Positions 26,685-36,902 of a DNA stretch of 64,000 nt are shown here, one piece after another. The stretch covers positions 1,675,114 through 1,739,113 of the forward strand of contig NZ_JH815198.1 of NCBI RefSeq assembly GCF_000296445.1, given 5' to 3'. Below the pieces are notes generated by a model that saw only the letters and a program-made list of their open reading frames with translations, searched no databases and was not told the DNA's origin. This DNA comes from Slackia piriformis YIT 12062 (lineage in GTDB: Bacteria; Actinomycetota; Coriobacteriia; Coriobacteriales; Eggerthellaceae). A program made the translations under genes and the position numbers. Within the stretch, counting starts at the first letter, position 1. Each line of letters starts with the position of its first letter.

Positions 26685-27722
26685 GTGAAACGCCTACAGA
26701 CATACTTCTCCATCCTTACGGGGATTTTCGCCCTGGCGGGCGCCCTTGCCATGCTTATTGCCGTGGCGTTCGTGGGCTTCGAGCACCTGGGGCTGCTGAT
26801 CTGGCTGATGTTCGCCGGCACTACGTTCGCTTTTATCGTGAGCCTCGTCATCGGCCATTACATGGCAGACCCCCTCGCCTCGCTCCACAAGAACGCAAAA
26901 GCCCTTCTTGACGGCGATGCAAGCGTCGTCATAGCGCCCGATGGAAAACTATACGAATCAGACCTGCTCGCCCAAGACTTCTCCGCTCTGAGCGAACAGA
27001 CGAAGACCAAAATGAGCGACCTCGCCGTGCAACAGAAGCGCCAGACCCAGTTCATTAGCGATGTCGCGCATGAGCTGCGCACGCCCTTGACGGCAATTCG
27101 AGGCAACGCCGAAACGCTCATGGACCCCGATATGCCGCAAGCCTTGCGGGAGCGCTTCTGCCACACCATCATCAGCGAATCCGAGCGTCTTTCCCACATG
27201 GCGAACGAGCTACTCACTCTTCAGCATATCGAAGAGGGAACGAACCCGGTCATGATGCAGCGCGTGAACCTTCATGCCATCGCCGAAGACGTGGCCGACG
27301 CCCTCTCTCCTCTCGTCGAGGAACGCGACGGCACAATAGAAATCGTCGGAGAGGCCCCCGATGTCCTCGGCGTCCGAGAACGCCTGCAGCAAGTCATCTA
27401 CAACCTCGTCGCCAACGCATGCCGATTCATCGGCAAAGGCGGCCATGTCACGATCAAGCTGGAAGGTCTTGCGGAGCAATCGATCGTGAGCGTGCTCGAC
27501 GATGGACCCGGGTTCGGCAACGTCGACCCCAAGCTTTTGTTCACGCGGTTCTACCGCGGCGACAACTCCCGCGCGCGCAACACCGGAGGCACCGGACTCG
27601 GCCTCGCTATTGCAAAGAGCATCGTCGACGCGCACGACGGAACCATCGAAGCGTTCAACCGCGCCGAAGGCGGCGCATGCTTCATCGTCGCCCTTCCCAG
27701 CATTCACGAGCACGTGATGTAG
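26685..27722 (+). CDS. sensor histidine kinase with minimal extracellular loop
   Basis: The 345-residue kinase has two membrane helices (about 7-30 and 36-58) separated by only a few residues, a HAMP-like linker, the H box SDVAHELRTPL (His129), N box YNLVANACRF, and G boxes VLDDGPGFG and GGTGLGLAIA. With almost no extracellular domain it likely senses within the membrane or through a partner. GTG start, coupled to the regulator. Confidence 0.88.
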   Translation: MKRLQTYFSILTGIFALAGALAMLIAVAFVGFEHLGLLIWLMFAGTTFAFIVSLVIGHYMADPLASLHKNAKALLDGDASVVIAPDGKLYESDLLAQDFSALSEQTKTKMSDLAVQQKRQTQFISDVAHELRTPLTAIRGNAETLMDPDMPQALRERFCHTIISESERLSHMANELLTLQHIEEGTNPVMMQRVNLHAIAEDVADALSPLVEERDGTIEIVGEAPDVLGVRERLQQVIYNLVANACRFIGKGGHVTIKLEGLAEQSIVSVLDDGPGFGNVDPKLLFTRFYRGDNSRARNTGGTGLGLAIAKSIVDAHDGTIEAFNRAEGGACFIVALPSIHEHVM

Positions 27723-27918
27723 CCGCAAACCCCTTTTGACCGCCGCCCAAATGCAACGCAAGTGCGGGCCCCTCACGCCGCAAAGCGCCCAAACCCGCAC
27801 ATGGCATATACTGCAGCTCAAGCACACGCGCCTTTGCGCATGCAAACCGCGCCCAAACCGCCTATCGTGCGCAAACACAGGCAGTTCCGCTTTATTTCAG
27901 ACACACAAGGAGAACCAC

Positions 27919-28464
27919 GTGATCGAAGCCAAAAAGATGCCCTTTTTCGGAGAAGCGTCCCGCAAGACGAAGAAGCTTTTCGAAACCGCCTATTCAATCG
28001 AACGCCGCATTCCGTTTTTCGCATTGAAGCTGCGCTCGGTCATGAAGGGCATGGACATGACCGCCTACTACGAAGGCAGCACCTACTGCGGCTTCTCCGT
28101 CGTTGGATCGACCGACGAAGGCGCATACGTCTACTACCTTGCCGCGTCCTCCGAAGCGCACAATGCCGACTACAGCGAGCAGATTGTGGAAAGTCTGAAG
28201 TCGCGCTATGCCGAGACAACGCTTGTCGTAGACGTTGAAGCGCACAGCCTCAAAGCAGCCAACAACGCCGAGAGAGCCGCCAAGCGCAAGTTCTACCTGA
28301 GCCACGGTTTTGCCGCGTCCGGATACGGGTACAAAGACGCCGGCGTTTTCGAGATTCTCGTTCACGGCGAAAAGCTTGAACCAAGCGCATATTCTGCCCT
28401 GATCAACAAGCTCGCCTTCGGGCTCACGCCCCTAAGGGCGCGCCCCATGAAAGAGCTTTCTTAG
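27919..28464 (+). CDS. GNAT-like acetyltransferase domain protein
   Basis: The 181-residue protein has a GNAT-like pattern: beta strands around CGFSVVGSTDEGAYVYYLA, a central ETTLVVDVE strand, and KRKFYLSHGFAASGYGYKD, the typical Y-x-x-x-G-F end of GNAT folds. The canonical acetyl-CoA pyrophosphate loop is not obvious, so activity is uncertain. The GTG start at 27919 follows AAGGAG at 7 bases. The 196-base gap from the kinase holds TATACT near 27804, a possible own promoter. Confidence 0.55.
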   Translation: MIEAKKMPFFGEASRKTKKLFETAYSIERRIPFFALKLRSVMKGMDMTAYYEGSTYCGFSVVGSTDEGAYVYYLAASSEAHNADYSEQIVESLKSRYAETTLVVDVEAHSLKAANNAERAAKRKFYLSHGFAASGYGYKDAGVFEILVHGEKLEPSAYSALINKLAFGLTPLRARPMKELS

Positions 28465-28499
28465 GAAAGGCCCTTGAAGGGCCGCCTTCAAAAAAGAAT

Positions 28500-28529
28500 G
28501 CGGGTGCATCGTCTAATCGACGCACCCGC
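28500..28529 (-). terminator. terminator of the SipW surface cluster
   Basis: GCGGGTGCGTCG and CGATGCACCCGC pair on the minus strand and are followed by ATTCTTTTTTG. It lies about 130 bases past the last gene of the cluster and between convergent genes. Confidence 0.7.
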
Positions 28530-28656
28530 AAAACCCGCGCACGTATGCAACGCGGCAAAAGCGACACAGCTGCCACGCAAACGTGCCCGCGTGAAAACGC
28601 AGCCGGGATAAGGCACGCAACGGCACCGCCCAGACAAAACCGCACGAAGGGCGAAC

Positions 28657-29379
28657 TTATGCGCGCATACGGCGCAGCGAAAACAGCAAAACGCCGAACG
28701 AGACAAGCGCGCAGAGCAAGGCGGCCGCAACAACGGACGAGGTTTCATCCGACGTCTTGGCAAGGGTTCCGGAATTCGCAGAAACGTAGCTGGACGAATT
28801 TCCGCCATAAGAACCGTCGCCCGCACCGCCGCCAGAGCCTTCTCCCCCGCTGACGCTACCATCTTCCTGGGCAATGAAAGTCCACGTAAGCTCATGGGAC
28901 GTATAGGCCGTATCGTTCGAAAGCGACGTGGGCACGCGCATGGTCACGCTTCCCGGTATTGTCGCATCGCTTGAAAGCACGGCAATACGAACGGGGTCCT
29001 GCATGCCGTTTTCTTCCCCAAGGGTTCCCTCTGCTTCCACGCCGTCGCCGAAGCGAGCTTCAATGGAGACATCCTCTATGCCCGCCGTCTGGGATTCCTC
29101 ATATGACGCCTGCGCATAGATCGACGTTGGCTCGGCAATGTTGACGCCCTCAATGACGAAATCCTGGCTGAGCTCATCGCCGGGCATAACGCCTTTGAAG
29201 GAAGAGAACAGGTCGCTTCCTTTCACGTTTCTATACGTAAACGACTTGGCGGCACCGTCGTATACCAACGTGGGCTGGTCCGTCAGCATTGCGGCATACG
29301 CCATGGCTCCGACAGCACACGACGCAGCCAGCGCAACGGCGGATGCCGCCGCGAGAATCTTCCATAACACGCGGCTCAT
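28657..29379 (-). CDS. surface protein with degenerate cell-wall sorting signal
   Basis: The 240-residue protein has an N-terminal hydrophobic anchor (ILAAASAVALAASCAVGAMAY), a beta-rich body containing GVMPGDELSQDFVIEG (the PGD motif is shared by TasA/camelysin-like domains), a Gly/Ser-rich stretch, then LAKTS, a C-terminal hydrophobic helix and RRMRA. The last three elements resemble an LPxTG-type sorting signal with LAKTS in place of LPxTG. The start overlaps the previous gene (ATGA). Last gene of the SipW cluster, possibly the wall-linked base. No sortase is in the window. Confidence 0.65.
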   Translation of the reverse strand: MSRVLWKILAAASAVALAASCAVGAMAYAAMLTDQPTLVYDGAAKSFTYRNVKGSDLFSSFKGVMPGDELSQDFVIEGVNIAEPTSIYAQASYEESQTAGIEDVSIEARFGDGVEAEGTLGEENGMQDPVRIAVLSSDATIPGSVTMRVPTSLSNDTAYTSHELTWTFIAQEDGSVSGGEGSGGGAGDGSYGGNSSSYVSANSGTLAKTSDETSSVVAAALLCALVSFGVLLFSLRRMRA

Positions 29380-30233
29380 CAGGCAACACCACCTTCCGCT
29401 TGAGCAAACCCAATAGAACCGTCCCCGTTTACAACCAAGCCGCTCTGTGCAGCCCAATCGGCAAACGCCCCTGCTGGCTGCGACTGAACGGCCTGCACGG
29501 CAATATCGACCACCAGCGTGCGCCCGTCGGTGTGGCGACGGGTTTCAATGCACGAAGCGATGATATCGCCGGTGTTTTCGCCGGGGTTCACAGGCTGAGT
29601 CCAGTAATACAGGCCGTCATTGCCCGTTACCCATGTGGGGCCTGCTCCGTCAAACGTGCCCCAAACCAACTCGTAATCATACGCGGCAGGGTCGGACTTC
29701 TTCTCTACGGGAGCCTCCCACAGGCGATTGCCCTGGGCGTCTTCCCAGTACACGTCAACCTGGGCGCGCACGTATGCGGGCACGGTCGAGTTGTTGCCGG
29801 GGACGCTCACCTGCACATTGCGCTTCTCGCCCGCAGCGGGATCGAAGGTTTCGCCAATGCCCACTTCAACCGCACCTTTGCTGAAAATGTTCGTGATGCC
29901 CGACGTTTGGCAGTACCACGCAAAAACGCCTCCTGCGCCGGCAAGCGCCACGCACAGCGCGGCAACAACGGCCGCGCGACGCATGCGGCGCGATTTGCGA
30001 ACAAGACCGCGCAGCTCGTCAGCAGAACGAGGCGAGTCGCCAAACGGCGCTTGAAAGTCAAAGGCGTTTGCGCCAAAGCGCGCCTGCGCCCGACCGCCAT
30101 GTGCAGCCTTGAAGGCAGCGTATCCGCCATGCGCCTCGGAAGATGCATGCGCGCCCCTTGCGCCGCAAGAACCCTTGCGGCACGCGTCCGATCCACGCGG
30201 AATACGGAAGTCGGTTCCTCTACCCTTCATCAT
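29379..30233 (-). CDS. SipW-dependent-type exported protein with long cytoplasmic head
   Basis: This 284-residue protein has about 85 hydrophilic residues, then a hydrophobic helix (VVAALCVALAGAGGVFAWY) directly followed by SGITNIFSKGAVEVGIGE. The helix plus AWY-x(3)-S-x(2)-TN-x-F-x(2)-G is the alternate export signal of TasA/CalY-like proteins, also seen in the gene at 37081-37800. The outside part is beta-rich with Trp/Tyr clusters and a NPGENTGDI motif. It overlaps the giant gene by 4 bases and the next gene by 1. Likely a minor subunit or assembly factor. Confidence 0.65.
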   Translation of the reverse strand: MMKGRGTDFRIPRGSDACRKGSCGARGAHASSEAHGGYAAFKAAHGGRAQARFGANAFDFQAPFGDSPRSADELRGLVRKSRRMRRAAVVAALCVALAGAGGVFAWYCQTSGITNIFSKGAVEVGIGETFDPAAGEKRNVQVSVPGNNSTVPAYVRAQVDVYWEDAQGNRLWEAPVEKKSDPAAYDYELVWGTFDGAGPTWVTGNDGLYYWTQPVNPGENTGDIIASCIETRRHTDGRTLVVDIAVQAVQSQPAGAFADWAAQSGLVVNGDGSIGFAQAEGGVA

Positions 30234-33200
30234 GCCTCGTCCTCCGTCATCTTCCCCTGATTAGCAGCTGCGTTTTGCGGCGCGAACACGTTCTTGGCGC
30301 GAGCGTCGTCGTCGAACCACTTGCTATTGGCCAGCGTGTTCTCACACGTCACCGTAACAGGCCCGGCAACGTCAAATCCGCCGTCTACTGACGCAGTGCC
30401 CGAGCTGGGAGCAATTGAAATCGCCGGGGTGTAGCGCCATGCCCACGACTCGTCCTCGGTTACAAGGTAGCGGCCCAGAGGCACGTCCAGTGTTACGGAA
30501 CCCGTATACAAGCCATCGCCATCAGGCGTATCGGACACCTGAACGTTCACGTCATGGTGCTCTTGCGTAACAACATTGGTCACCGTAAACGAGAACGTCC
30601 TTCCCGCAGCTCCGGAATCCTTGGTGGTCTTCGCAATCGTGAGCGTCGAAGCGCCGAACGTAAACACGGCATCGCCCTGCGCGTCGGTGGCATCAACCAA
30701 CGGCTCTACAGACACGGGCGACACGAACAAGCCCACGTTCACGCCCTCCACAGGTGTCTCAACCGCTTCCGTCGCCCCATCAACGCCAGTAGGCGCATAG
30801 GTGGCTTTCGAAACATGGACGGTCAGCTTGTCCTGGTCATAGCCGTTCTTAAAATACGCCTTAACGGGCTGTCCTGCTGTACTGGACGAGTCGATGACCC
30901 ACCACAAATCAGACGTGTTCGGAGTACCTGAAGCATCCTTGGAATCTACCTGATAGACGATCGGGTACAAGTCCATGCTCTCGGCAATCGGAGCCGTGTA
31001 GAAGCTATCCCACGAAACCGAAGTCCCGTCGCTCTTGACCCAATGCCATTCTTTGAAAAGCAGGTTCACCTGCGCACTGGGTTCAGCAGACTTGGACGCG
31101 AGCTGATCGGCAATAAGCGTCCACGCCTGCGCATCGATGATGGTCTCCTGCTGCTTGCCGTCAACCTCCACCGTCTCGACGAAACTACGACCCGAATCGC
31201 TTGGCACCTTAGCAGTAAACAGCACGTCGCCGTCTATGCCGTGATACCTCACCTCGTGTACCTGCTTATACACGGCAGTATAGAGTTTTCCCTGATAAAG
31301 GCCCGCATCCGTAAGAACGTAGCGCGAGGCGGCACTTACGAGCGTGCCAGGGTTGGCATCACTTTGATAGTCGGCATACCAGCCCTCAAACTCATATCCC
31401 GGGTAGTCGAACGCATGAAGCATAAGCGTCGCATCTTTGCTGCAGGTGCTTTGCTGGCCGGTCTGCTGATCCTTGGAAAACTCGCGCTCAATGGTGCGCA
31501 CCGCCGCAAGAGCTGCAGGGTCCGAACCTATAACTCTATCGATATTGGACTGCACGCCCACGTTCGCCGCGCGATACACCGCAAACAACTCCATAGGATG
31601 ATCCACAATCGTCTTCTTGCTCACAAGCTTCGCAGGGGCATCCGCCGAGTCAATGACATACTCACCTCCGTTTGCAGGACGCGTCTCGGTCCAGCCCACG
31701 AAAACAACGCGGTCGGTCACGGCCGAATCGATAGAGTCCATGTTGAAAGACGGAGATCCGCTCGGCGCATCGCCCAACACGTCCCCCTTGGTATGCACGA
31801 CAGTCTGCGTCATGCCTTCGCTTGTATGGAATACCACGGGAAGAGGCTCGTAGTTCGCAACGAACGTGTAGTGCTCACCGGGTTTAAGCGTATAGAGGAA
31901 TTCGTTCGCCGCTGCAGCCGTAGGCTCTACGGTCTCCACATGCCCGTCTTCGCGTTCAACCGTAAGGGATACAAGCTTGTACAACTCGTCGGAGCCGTTG
32001 GTGACCTTCGTTGCGATATCGGCCGCCAAAGCCGCCGAGAACGTACCGTCGCTGTTTTTCTGCACCGCATAGGACGGATCTTGAGGAATGTTGATTTCCG
32101 AACCCGCCGGTACGCCGGCACGAGCGATATTGGTCGTGGTGTCAATGTCGAACTTCGCATACACCGGCTCAACAGTCATGGCATGCTTAACGTGATAATG
32201 TTCGGTGAGCAGGTACGGCTCCGCATTGGCGGCAGACGTTGCCACATATCCGTGAGAACCCAGCGTAGGAGCACCGTTCACAAAGGCATGGCTCAGCTCA
32301 TCGGACGTGAGGTCTTCAGAGCAAACCCAACCCAAAAATCCGTAATACACGCCATCAACGCAGATGAAACGACCTGACGTATCGCCCGTCACCGGATCGG
32401 CGGGCGCGCCGCCCGCAACAGCCGGATCCAAAGAGGTTTCAACCGCGCCTAGTCCAACCGGCACCGAGCGGCTGCCAAACGGAGAAGCCTCAAGCATGGT
32501 CAACGAAGCCTCCGCCTGCGTGGCCGTTCCCGCAGGGTTGAACAGCAACGAGTCGCACTTTCGCGTGACAGTAGCTTCGTTCGGGAAGGCTGCAGGTTCG
32601 TTCGGGCTGGTGAAGACATCGTTGAGATTCTTCGGCGAATCGGGCGTCAAAATAAGGTTGCCATCCTTGTCGAGGAAGTTCACATCCGCCGACGCTTTCA
32701 GCAGATAGACGTTTTGAGCATCCGTGTCGTACACCTGACCAATGTCGTCCCACGTTGCATTGCGACCGTTCCATTCCAGCTTGGATATATCGTTGTGACC
32801 GTGTTTGCTCGTTGTATCGAGAGTATCAATCGCCGTCGTAAAGCGGATGATGCCGCTGATGCGATACCCCGGACGTGCCGTCACGTCAATCTGGCCGCGC
32901 TGCGCGTAAAACCGCAAATCGTATTTCTCCGTCGAGGCCGGGAAGTCCGTGAACGTCACAACATCATATGGGGTACCGGACGCATACGTCACAATGGCAT
33001 CGATATCTATCGGCTCGATAAGGCCCGCAAAAGACGTTGCTATATCGGGCAGCTCGGGGGCGCCCACCATCGCGCACAATTCATCGTAGTTCACGATGAA
33101 GTCGTCTTTATACGCGGCGTAGTTCTTCATATTTGCATGATCAGTCCAGCGATGGAAAGTATCGCGCACAGACGGTGGTACAAAAGCCGCTGCAACCTCG

Positions 33201-36079
33201 GACCCCGTTGCCTCATAAGGAAGCCACGCTGTTGCATACAGGCCCACGCCCGTGTATTTGTCGTTCGCATAGTAATCGCTGTAGCAGTATTCATTCGGAT
33301 GCTTGGGACGTTCCGTCGGCAGCCATGCCTGCACGCGATAGGAAAAGCGCGCAATGTAGTGGTGCTCGTGGGTAAGATCTGCATCGGCAGGCAACGTGTA
33401 GCTGGGATTTGTGCTTACCAGCCACTCTTTGCCCGTCTCGTCCGTCTCGAACCAACCGCGGAAGCGATACCCTGCAGGAAGAGACCCGTCCGGCTGAGCA
33501 CCCGACGCGCTGATGGTGAACCGATCGCCGTCCACGCTCACGTCGGTGCGGCCGACGCCGTCACGCAACGTGGGGTCGTCAAGCGCATCCTGTTCGTTGC
33601 CCTCAAACACCGTAATGATATTGGTGGAATAATCCGAATACACCGGATACAAATCCATAGGTTGCAAAACAGGGTCGCCCGCAACAAAGAAGTGCCCGTT
33701 GTTCTTCATGTCACCCAAAGCCGTCGACGTAACCGCCGGCCAGCCGCCGCCGGTGTCGGGATTCTTTTCCGTTGTCCAGCCAATGAGCTTCGCGCTGGCC
33801 GAAACACCGTTGCTGCGGTCGATGGCGGGCTCCGCGCAGGAAGGAAGCGCGGCTTCGTGGTTATACCAGTCATCGCCAGTAGACGTGTTTGCCGTACCAT
33901 CAAGTTCAATCACGTTGCCTAGCACGTCATGGAACAGCACGTGGCCCTGATAGTACGCCACAAACAAGTCATCACCGGCAAAGCCATCCGTCATGCCAGA
34001 CCCGGTGTTTTTTGCGATGTATGCCGCGTCCGTCGACGCGCATTTAGTTCCATCGCTCACAATGGGGTCGAAAAACGTATGAGATTCGTCGATGTGGTTG
34101 ACCGTCACACGAGGTTCTCTGTACCAGCCCTTGAACCGATATCCCAGGTTGTTCGCAGCATCGCTCACCAGGGGTGTGGTGTCCGGACCCACCGCGTTCG
34201 TTGTGGCCGTAAAGTCCATGTCTATGTCGTTGGAAACAAAACCTTGCACCGCAAAGTCGTACGGATTCGCAGTTGACTGGGACGTCTGCGTGGCAAGCAC
34301 GTCAGATGTGCCGATCGTCACTTCGCCTGCGCCCGGGTAATCGAGCGTCGCCTTCACGGAGTCGCCATGCACCGGCATGCCCAAGTCGTAGTCCATGACC
34401 CACTTGTTCACATGCTCCGCACCGCCCAACGAAGGGGTCTTGCGAATCTTGCCGCCCTCGAAATCATAGTCATGCCACTCCCAGAAGGAGCGATCGATAT
34501 AGGTCGTATCGCTCTGTTCCCCAAACGAAGGTCCGGCGTAGCGTTTGCCAATGCCCACTGCGGGGATATCTTTGTTTGTTCCCGGCGTGTTTGAACGGGT
34601 TCTGTTGAAGTAGCAGTCAGAAATGACAGCAAGCCCATCGTTATCCCACTCAATAAGACCGCCGAGATACAGATTTCTCTGAATGATGGGAATAACAAGC
34701 AGCGCGTTGTAGAGCTCTGAATACAGATTGCCCGCATAATGGCAACGCACCAGATACACCGTGTTGTCGGTACGTGCAGCAAGACCACCCACGTAGCCGA
34801 CGTTGCCGGCGCCGACGCTTACATAGGTGCCAGCATACGTATGGCACTCAGCCGTGGAAAAGCAGTCGACAAGAGCAGCGCGGGCATCGGGACCATCCGA
34901 GTACAGACCGCCCACGATACCTCCCGCGTAGACTGCTTGGCCGGCAACAGCGCCAACTGCGACGTCGTAGCTGTTTTTCACTTCGGTATAGGTATATTCG
35001 ACCGTAACGCCATTGGCACCAATGCTGCGAACAGGCGTAACGCGGCTGTATTCGACGGTGCTGTTCTTGGCAATGCCGACAATAGCACCCAAATACAAGC
35101 CTTCGCCGCCAAGTCCTGAAACCGCCACTGTCGAGTTGTTGACCACACGACCGCCTTGCACTTCCACGTCATACAGCTTGCAGCCGTCAAGCTCGCCCGC
35201 TACCATGCCGCCGGCGAGGCCCGCGTTGGTGATGAGCGACACGGCATTGTTTGCCGGCGTGACCGACGAGGTGCAGTTGACAAGTTTCACGTGCTCAATG
35301 CGGGTGTTTTTGCCGTAGCCCACAATGACGCCGCCACGATAGTCGGCGCCCACGTAGGCATCTTCGAAGTTGATGTTCTTGATGGTGGCGCCATCCGTCC
35401 AGGCGAACAAGCCCGTATCGGGCTTGGGCACCCACAGGTCACGCTGGTAATTAAGCCCCTTGATGGTATAGCCGTTACCGTCAAACGTGCCCTTGAACGG
35501 ATTGTCTTTGCTGCCAAACGTAAGCGAACCCAGCTGGCCGATGATCTGGTCCACCTGATCGGTGCTCAGATCCAAAACACCGCCAGGAGCATCCTGCAAA
35601 TCGAGATAGTAGTATTTGCCGGCGGTGTCCTGGGTACGCGAAGCCAAAACAGCGGTTAGAAGGTCGGGAAAATCGACAATGCGAATGGCATCGCTGGGAA
35701 TTGCCTCGGTAGCGCCCGCGGAAGCAGAATCGACCTGAAGGCTCGCAGCGTCGGCAGCAACGTCAGCCGTCGTAGAAAAAGATTCAACTTCGGCAGCGCT
35801 CGCATCAGAAGCGCCCGTTTCCGTTGCATCCGCAGCAAGAGCACCCGCTTCTGTGGATTCGTCGGCACTGGCCGATACCGCAGCCGCCTCATCGGTTGCG
35901 GTATAATTAGGGGCTGTTTGCTCTGCAGGTTCGGAATTTTCCGCTTCGTCGGCAAACGCCGCGCTCGGCATCAAGGGGCACATGGTCACGGCGAGCAAAG
36001 CCGCAAGAGAAGAGGCCGCCGCCTTGCGGACGAGCCTTTTCACTGCATTCGTATGTGTTTCGCGCATCTTCGCTTCCAT
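30230..36079 (-). CDS. giant secreted beta-helix/InlB-repeat surface protein
   Basis: The 1,949-residue protein has a Sec signal peptide (cut expected after AAFA, near residue 43), an Ala/Glu/Thr-rich stalk to about 125, and a right-handed beta-helix region to about 560 with GLUG-type motifs (FKGTFDGNGYTIKGLN). It continues with a long array of InlB/Flg_new-like repeats, visible as F-x-GW cores (FKGWYREP, FRGWFETD, FLGWVCSED, FVGWTETRP, FEGWYADY). The end is a Cna-like prealbumin domain with YLVTEDESWAWRY, and ENTLANSKWFDDDARAKNVF near the C-terminus. No LPxTG and no C-terminal membrane helix are present, so attachment must be non-covalent or through other cluster proteins. It starts 2 bases after its upstream neighbour; ATG 36067 is an alternative start. 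Confidence 0.85.
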   Translation of the reverse strand: MEAKMRETHTNAVKRLVRKAAASSLAALLAVTMCPLMPSAAFADEAENSEPAEQTAPNYTATDEAAAVSASADESTEAGALAADATETGASDASAAEVESFSTTADVAADAASLQVDSASAGATEAIPSDAIRIVDFPDLLTAVLASRTQDTAGKYYYLDLQDAPGGVLDLSTDQVDQIIGQLGSLTFGSKDNPFKGTFDGNGYTIKGLNYQRDLWVPKPDTGLFAWTDGATIKNINFEDAYVGADYRGGVIVGYGKNTRIEHVKLVNCTSSVTPANNAVSLITNAGLAGGMVAGELDGCKLYDVEVQGGRVVNNSTVAVSGLGGEGLYLGAIVGIAKNSTVEYSRVTPVRSIGANGVTVEYTYTEVKNSYDVAVGAVAGQAVYAGGIVGGLYSDGPDARAALVDCFSTAECHTYAGTYVSVGAGNVGYVGGLAARTDNTVYLVRCHYAGNLYSELYNALLVIPIIQRNLYLGGLIEWDNDGLAVISDCYFNRTRSNTPGTNKDIPAVGIGKRYAGPSFGEQSDTTYIDRSFWEWHDYDFEGGKIRKTPSLGGAEHVNKWVMDYDLGMPVHGDSVKATLDYPGAGEVTIGTSDVLATQTSQSTANPYDFAVQGFVSNDIDMDFTATTNAVGPDTTPLVSDAANNLGYRFKGWYREPRVTVNHIDESHTFFDPIVSDGTKCASTDAAYIAKNTGSGMTDGFAGDDLFVAYYQGHVLFHDVLGNVIELDGTANTSTGDDWYNHEAALPSCAEPAIDRSNGVSASAKLIGWTTEKNPDTGGGWPAVTSTALGDMKNNGHFFVAGDPVLQPMDLYPVYSDYSTNIITVFEGNEQDALDDPTLRDGVGRTDVSVDGDRFTISASGAQPDGSLPAGYRFRGWFETDETGKEWLVSTNPSYTLPADADLTHEHHYIARFSYRVQAWLPTERPKHPNEYCYSDYYANDKYTGVGLYATAWLPYEATGSEVAAAFVPPSVRDTFHRWTDHANMKNYAAYKDDFIVNYDELCAMVGAPELPDIATSFAGLIEPIDIDAIVTYASGTPYDVVTFTDFPASTEKYDLRFYAQRGQIDVTARPGYRISGIIRFTTAIDTLDTTSKHGHNDISKLEWNGRNATWDDIGQVYDTDAQNVYLLKASADVNFLDKDGNLILTPDSPKNLNDVFTSPNEPAAFPNEATVTRKCDSLLFNPAGTATQAEASLTMLEASPFGSRSVPVGLGAVETSLDPAVAGGAPADPVTGDTSGRFICVDGVYYGFLGWVCSEDLTSDELSHAFVNGAPTLGSHGYVATSAANAEPYLLTEHYHVKHAMTVEPVYAKFDIDTTTNIARAGVPAGSEINIPQDPSYAVQKNSDGTFSAALAADIATKVTNGSDELYKLVSLTVEREDGHVETVEPTAAAANEFLYTLKPGEHYTFVANYEPLPVVFHTSEGMTQTVVHTKGDVLGDAPSGSPSFNMDSIDSAVTDRVVFVGWTETRPANGGEYVIDSADAPAKLVSKKTIVDHPMELFAVYRAANVGVQSNIDRVIGSDPAALAAVRTIEREFSKDQQTGQQSTCSKDATLMLHAFDYPGYEFEGWYADYQSDANPGTLVSAASRYVLTDAGLYQGKLYTAVYKQVHEVRYHGIDGDVLFTAKVPSDSGRSFVETVEVDGKQQETIIDAQAWTLIADQLASKSAEPSAQVNLLFKEWHWVKSDGTSVSWDSFYTAPIAESMDLYPIVYQVDSKDASGTPNTSDLWWVIDSSSTAGQPVKAYFKNGYDQDKLTVHVSKATYAPTGVDGATEAVETPVEGVNVGLFVSPVSVEPLVDATDAQGDAVFTFGASTLTIAKTTKDSGAAGRTFSFTVTNVVTQEHHDVNVQVSDTPDGDGLYTGSVTLDVPLGRYLVTEDESWAWRYTPAISIAPSSGTASVDGGFDVAGPVTVTCENTLANSKWFDDDARAKNVFAPQNAAANQGKMTEDEA

Positions 36080-36081
36080 TC

Positions 36082-36879
36082 CTAATTACCCCCTTGCGGC
36101 CAGCCCTCGGCATCAAGGGCGCTTGCGGCGTTGTTCTCGCTCTGAACGCCTACGGCGTTGATATCGAGCTTGAGCGTGCCGCCTCTATAGCGGTCGTGCA
36201 CCTGTTGCATATCGAAAACAAGCCCCGTAATGAGCGGCGGGGTTGTCTGGCCCGGCTCCAGCACGGCATCGTAGTAGTACCAGCCGTCGCCGCCCGCCTT
36301 CCACGAACCGTCGCCGAATTCATACGACACCACGTCGTCGGCGGGGACACTGGTCCCTTGCGTGTCAGTGCCGGTCATGGAAAGGGAAACGCGCGTGAAC
36401 ACCGGGTGGTCTTGCGTGTTGCGCACGCGCACAATGCGGCTACACGTGCCATCGTTAGAGATGTCCTCGTTCGCTCCGTCAGGGACAACAACCTCGGCGT
36501 TCGAAGCGTCAATCGTGGTTTCCACCACCTCAACGCCAACGCCGCCGAACACCACCATGTTGTGCGCGTCGGTAGAGCGCGCCACGAAGGAGATGGTTTG
36601 CATGGCCAACAGCACGGCAACAAGAGCCGCGGCGCAGGCAATGCACAGATTGCGCGTGCGCGCGACGCCCGAAACGCTCGGTGCGTCGCCACCGCCTGCG
36701 GCTGCGCCTGACGCGCCTGCATCGGCCGACGCGCTTCCCCCTGAAACGCAAGAAGGCGCCTCTTGGGCGCACGTGCTGCATTCGCGGGAAGATGCCTTGC
36801 CGCAATCTTGGGCATTGCTTTGCTGCCCAGCGCTGCCTTCTTTTAATGTGCCATTTTGTTTCGTCGATTCGTCGACCAT
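36082..36879 (-). CDS. SipW-dependent-type exported protein, second small subunit
   Basis: The 265-residue protein has about 70 polar, Cys/Ala/Gly-rich residues, then a hydrophobic helix (CIACAAALVAVLLAMQTISFV) followed by ARSTDAHNMVVFGGVGVEVVE, the same helix-then-N-x-F-x-G arrangement as the TasA-like signals. The outer domain ends with LEPGQTTPPLITGLVF, the PG motif of TasA-like folds. AAGGAGGGGG precedes the ATG at 36879. It is 2 bases from the giant gene and certainly co-transcribed. Exact function unknown. Confidence 0.6.
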   Translation of the reverse strand: MVDESTKQNGTLKEGSAGQQSNAQDCGKASSRECSTCAQEAPSCVSGGSASADAGASGAAAGGGDAPSVSGVARTRNLCIACAAALVAVLLAMQTISFVARSTDAHNMVVFGGVGVEVVETTIDASNAEVVVPDGANEDISNDGTCSRIVRVRNTQDHPVFTRVSLSMTGTDTQGTSVPADDVVSYEFGDGSWKAGGDGWYYYDAVLEPGQTTPPLITGLVFDMQQVHDRYRGGTLKLDINAVGVQSENNAASALDAEGWPQGGN

Positions 36880-36902
36880 CCGACAAACCCCCTCCTTCGA
36901 GG

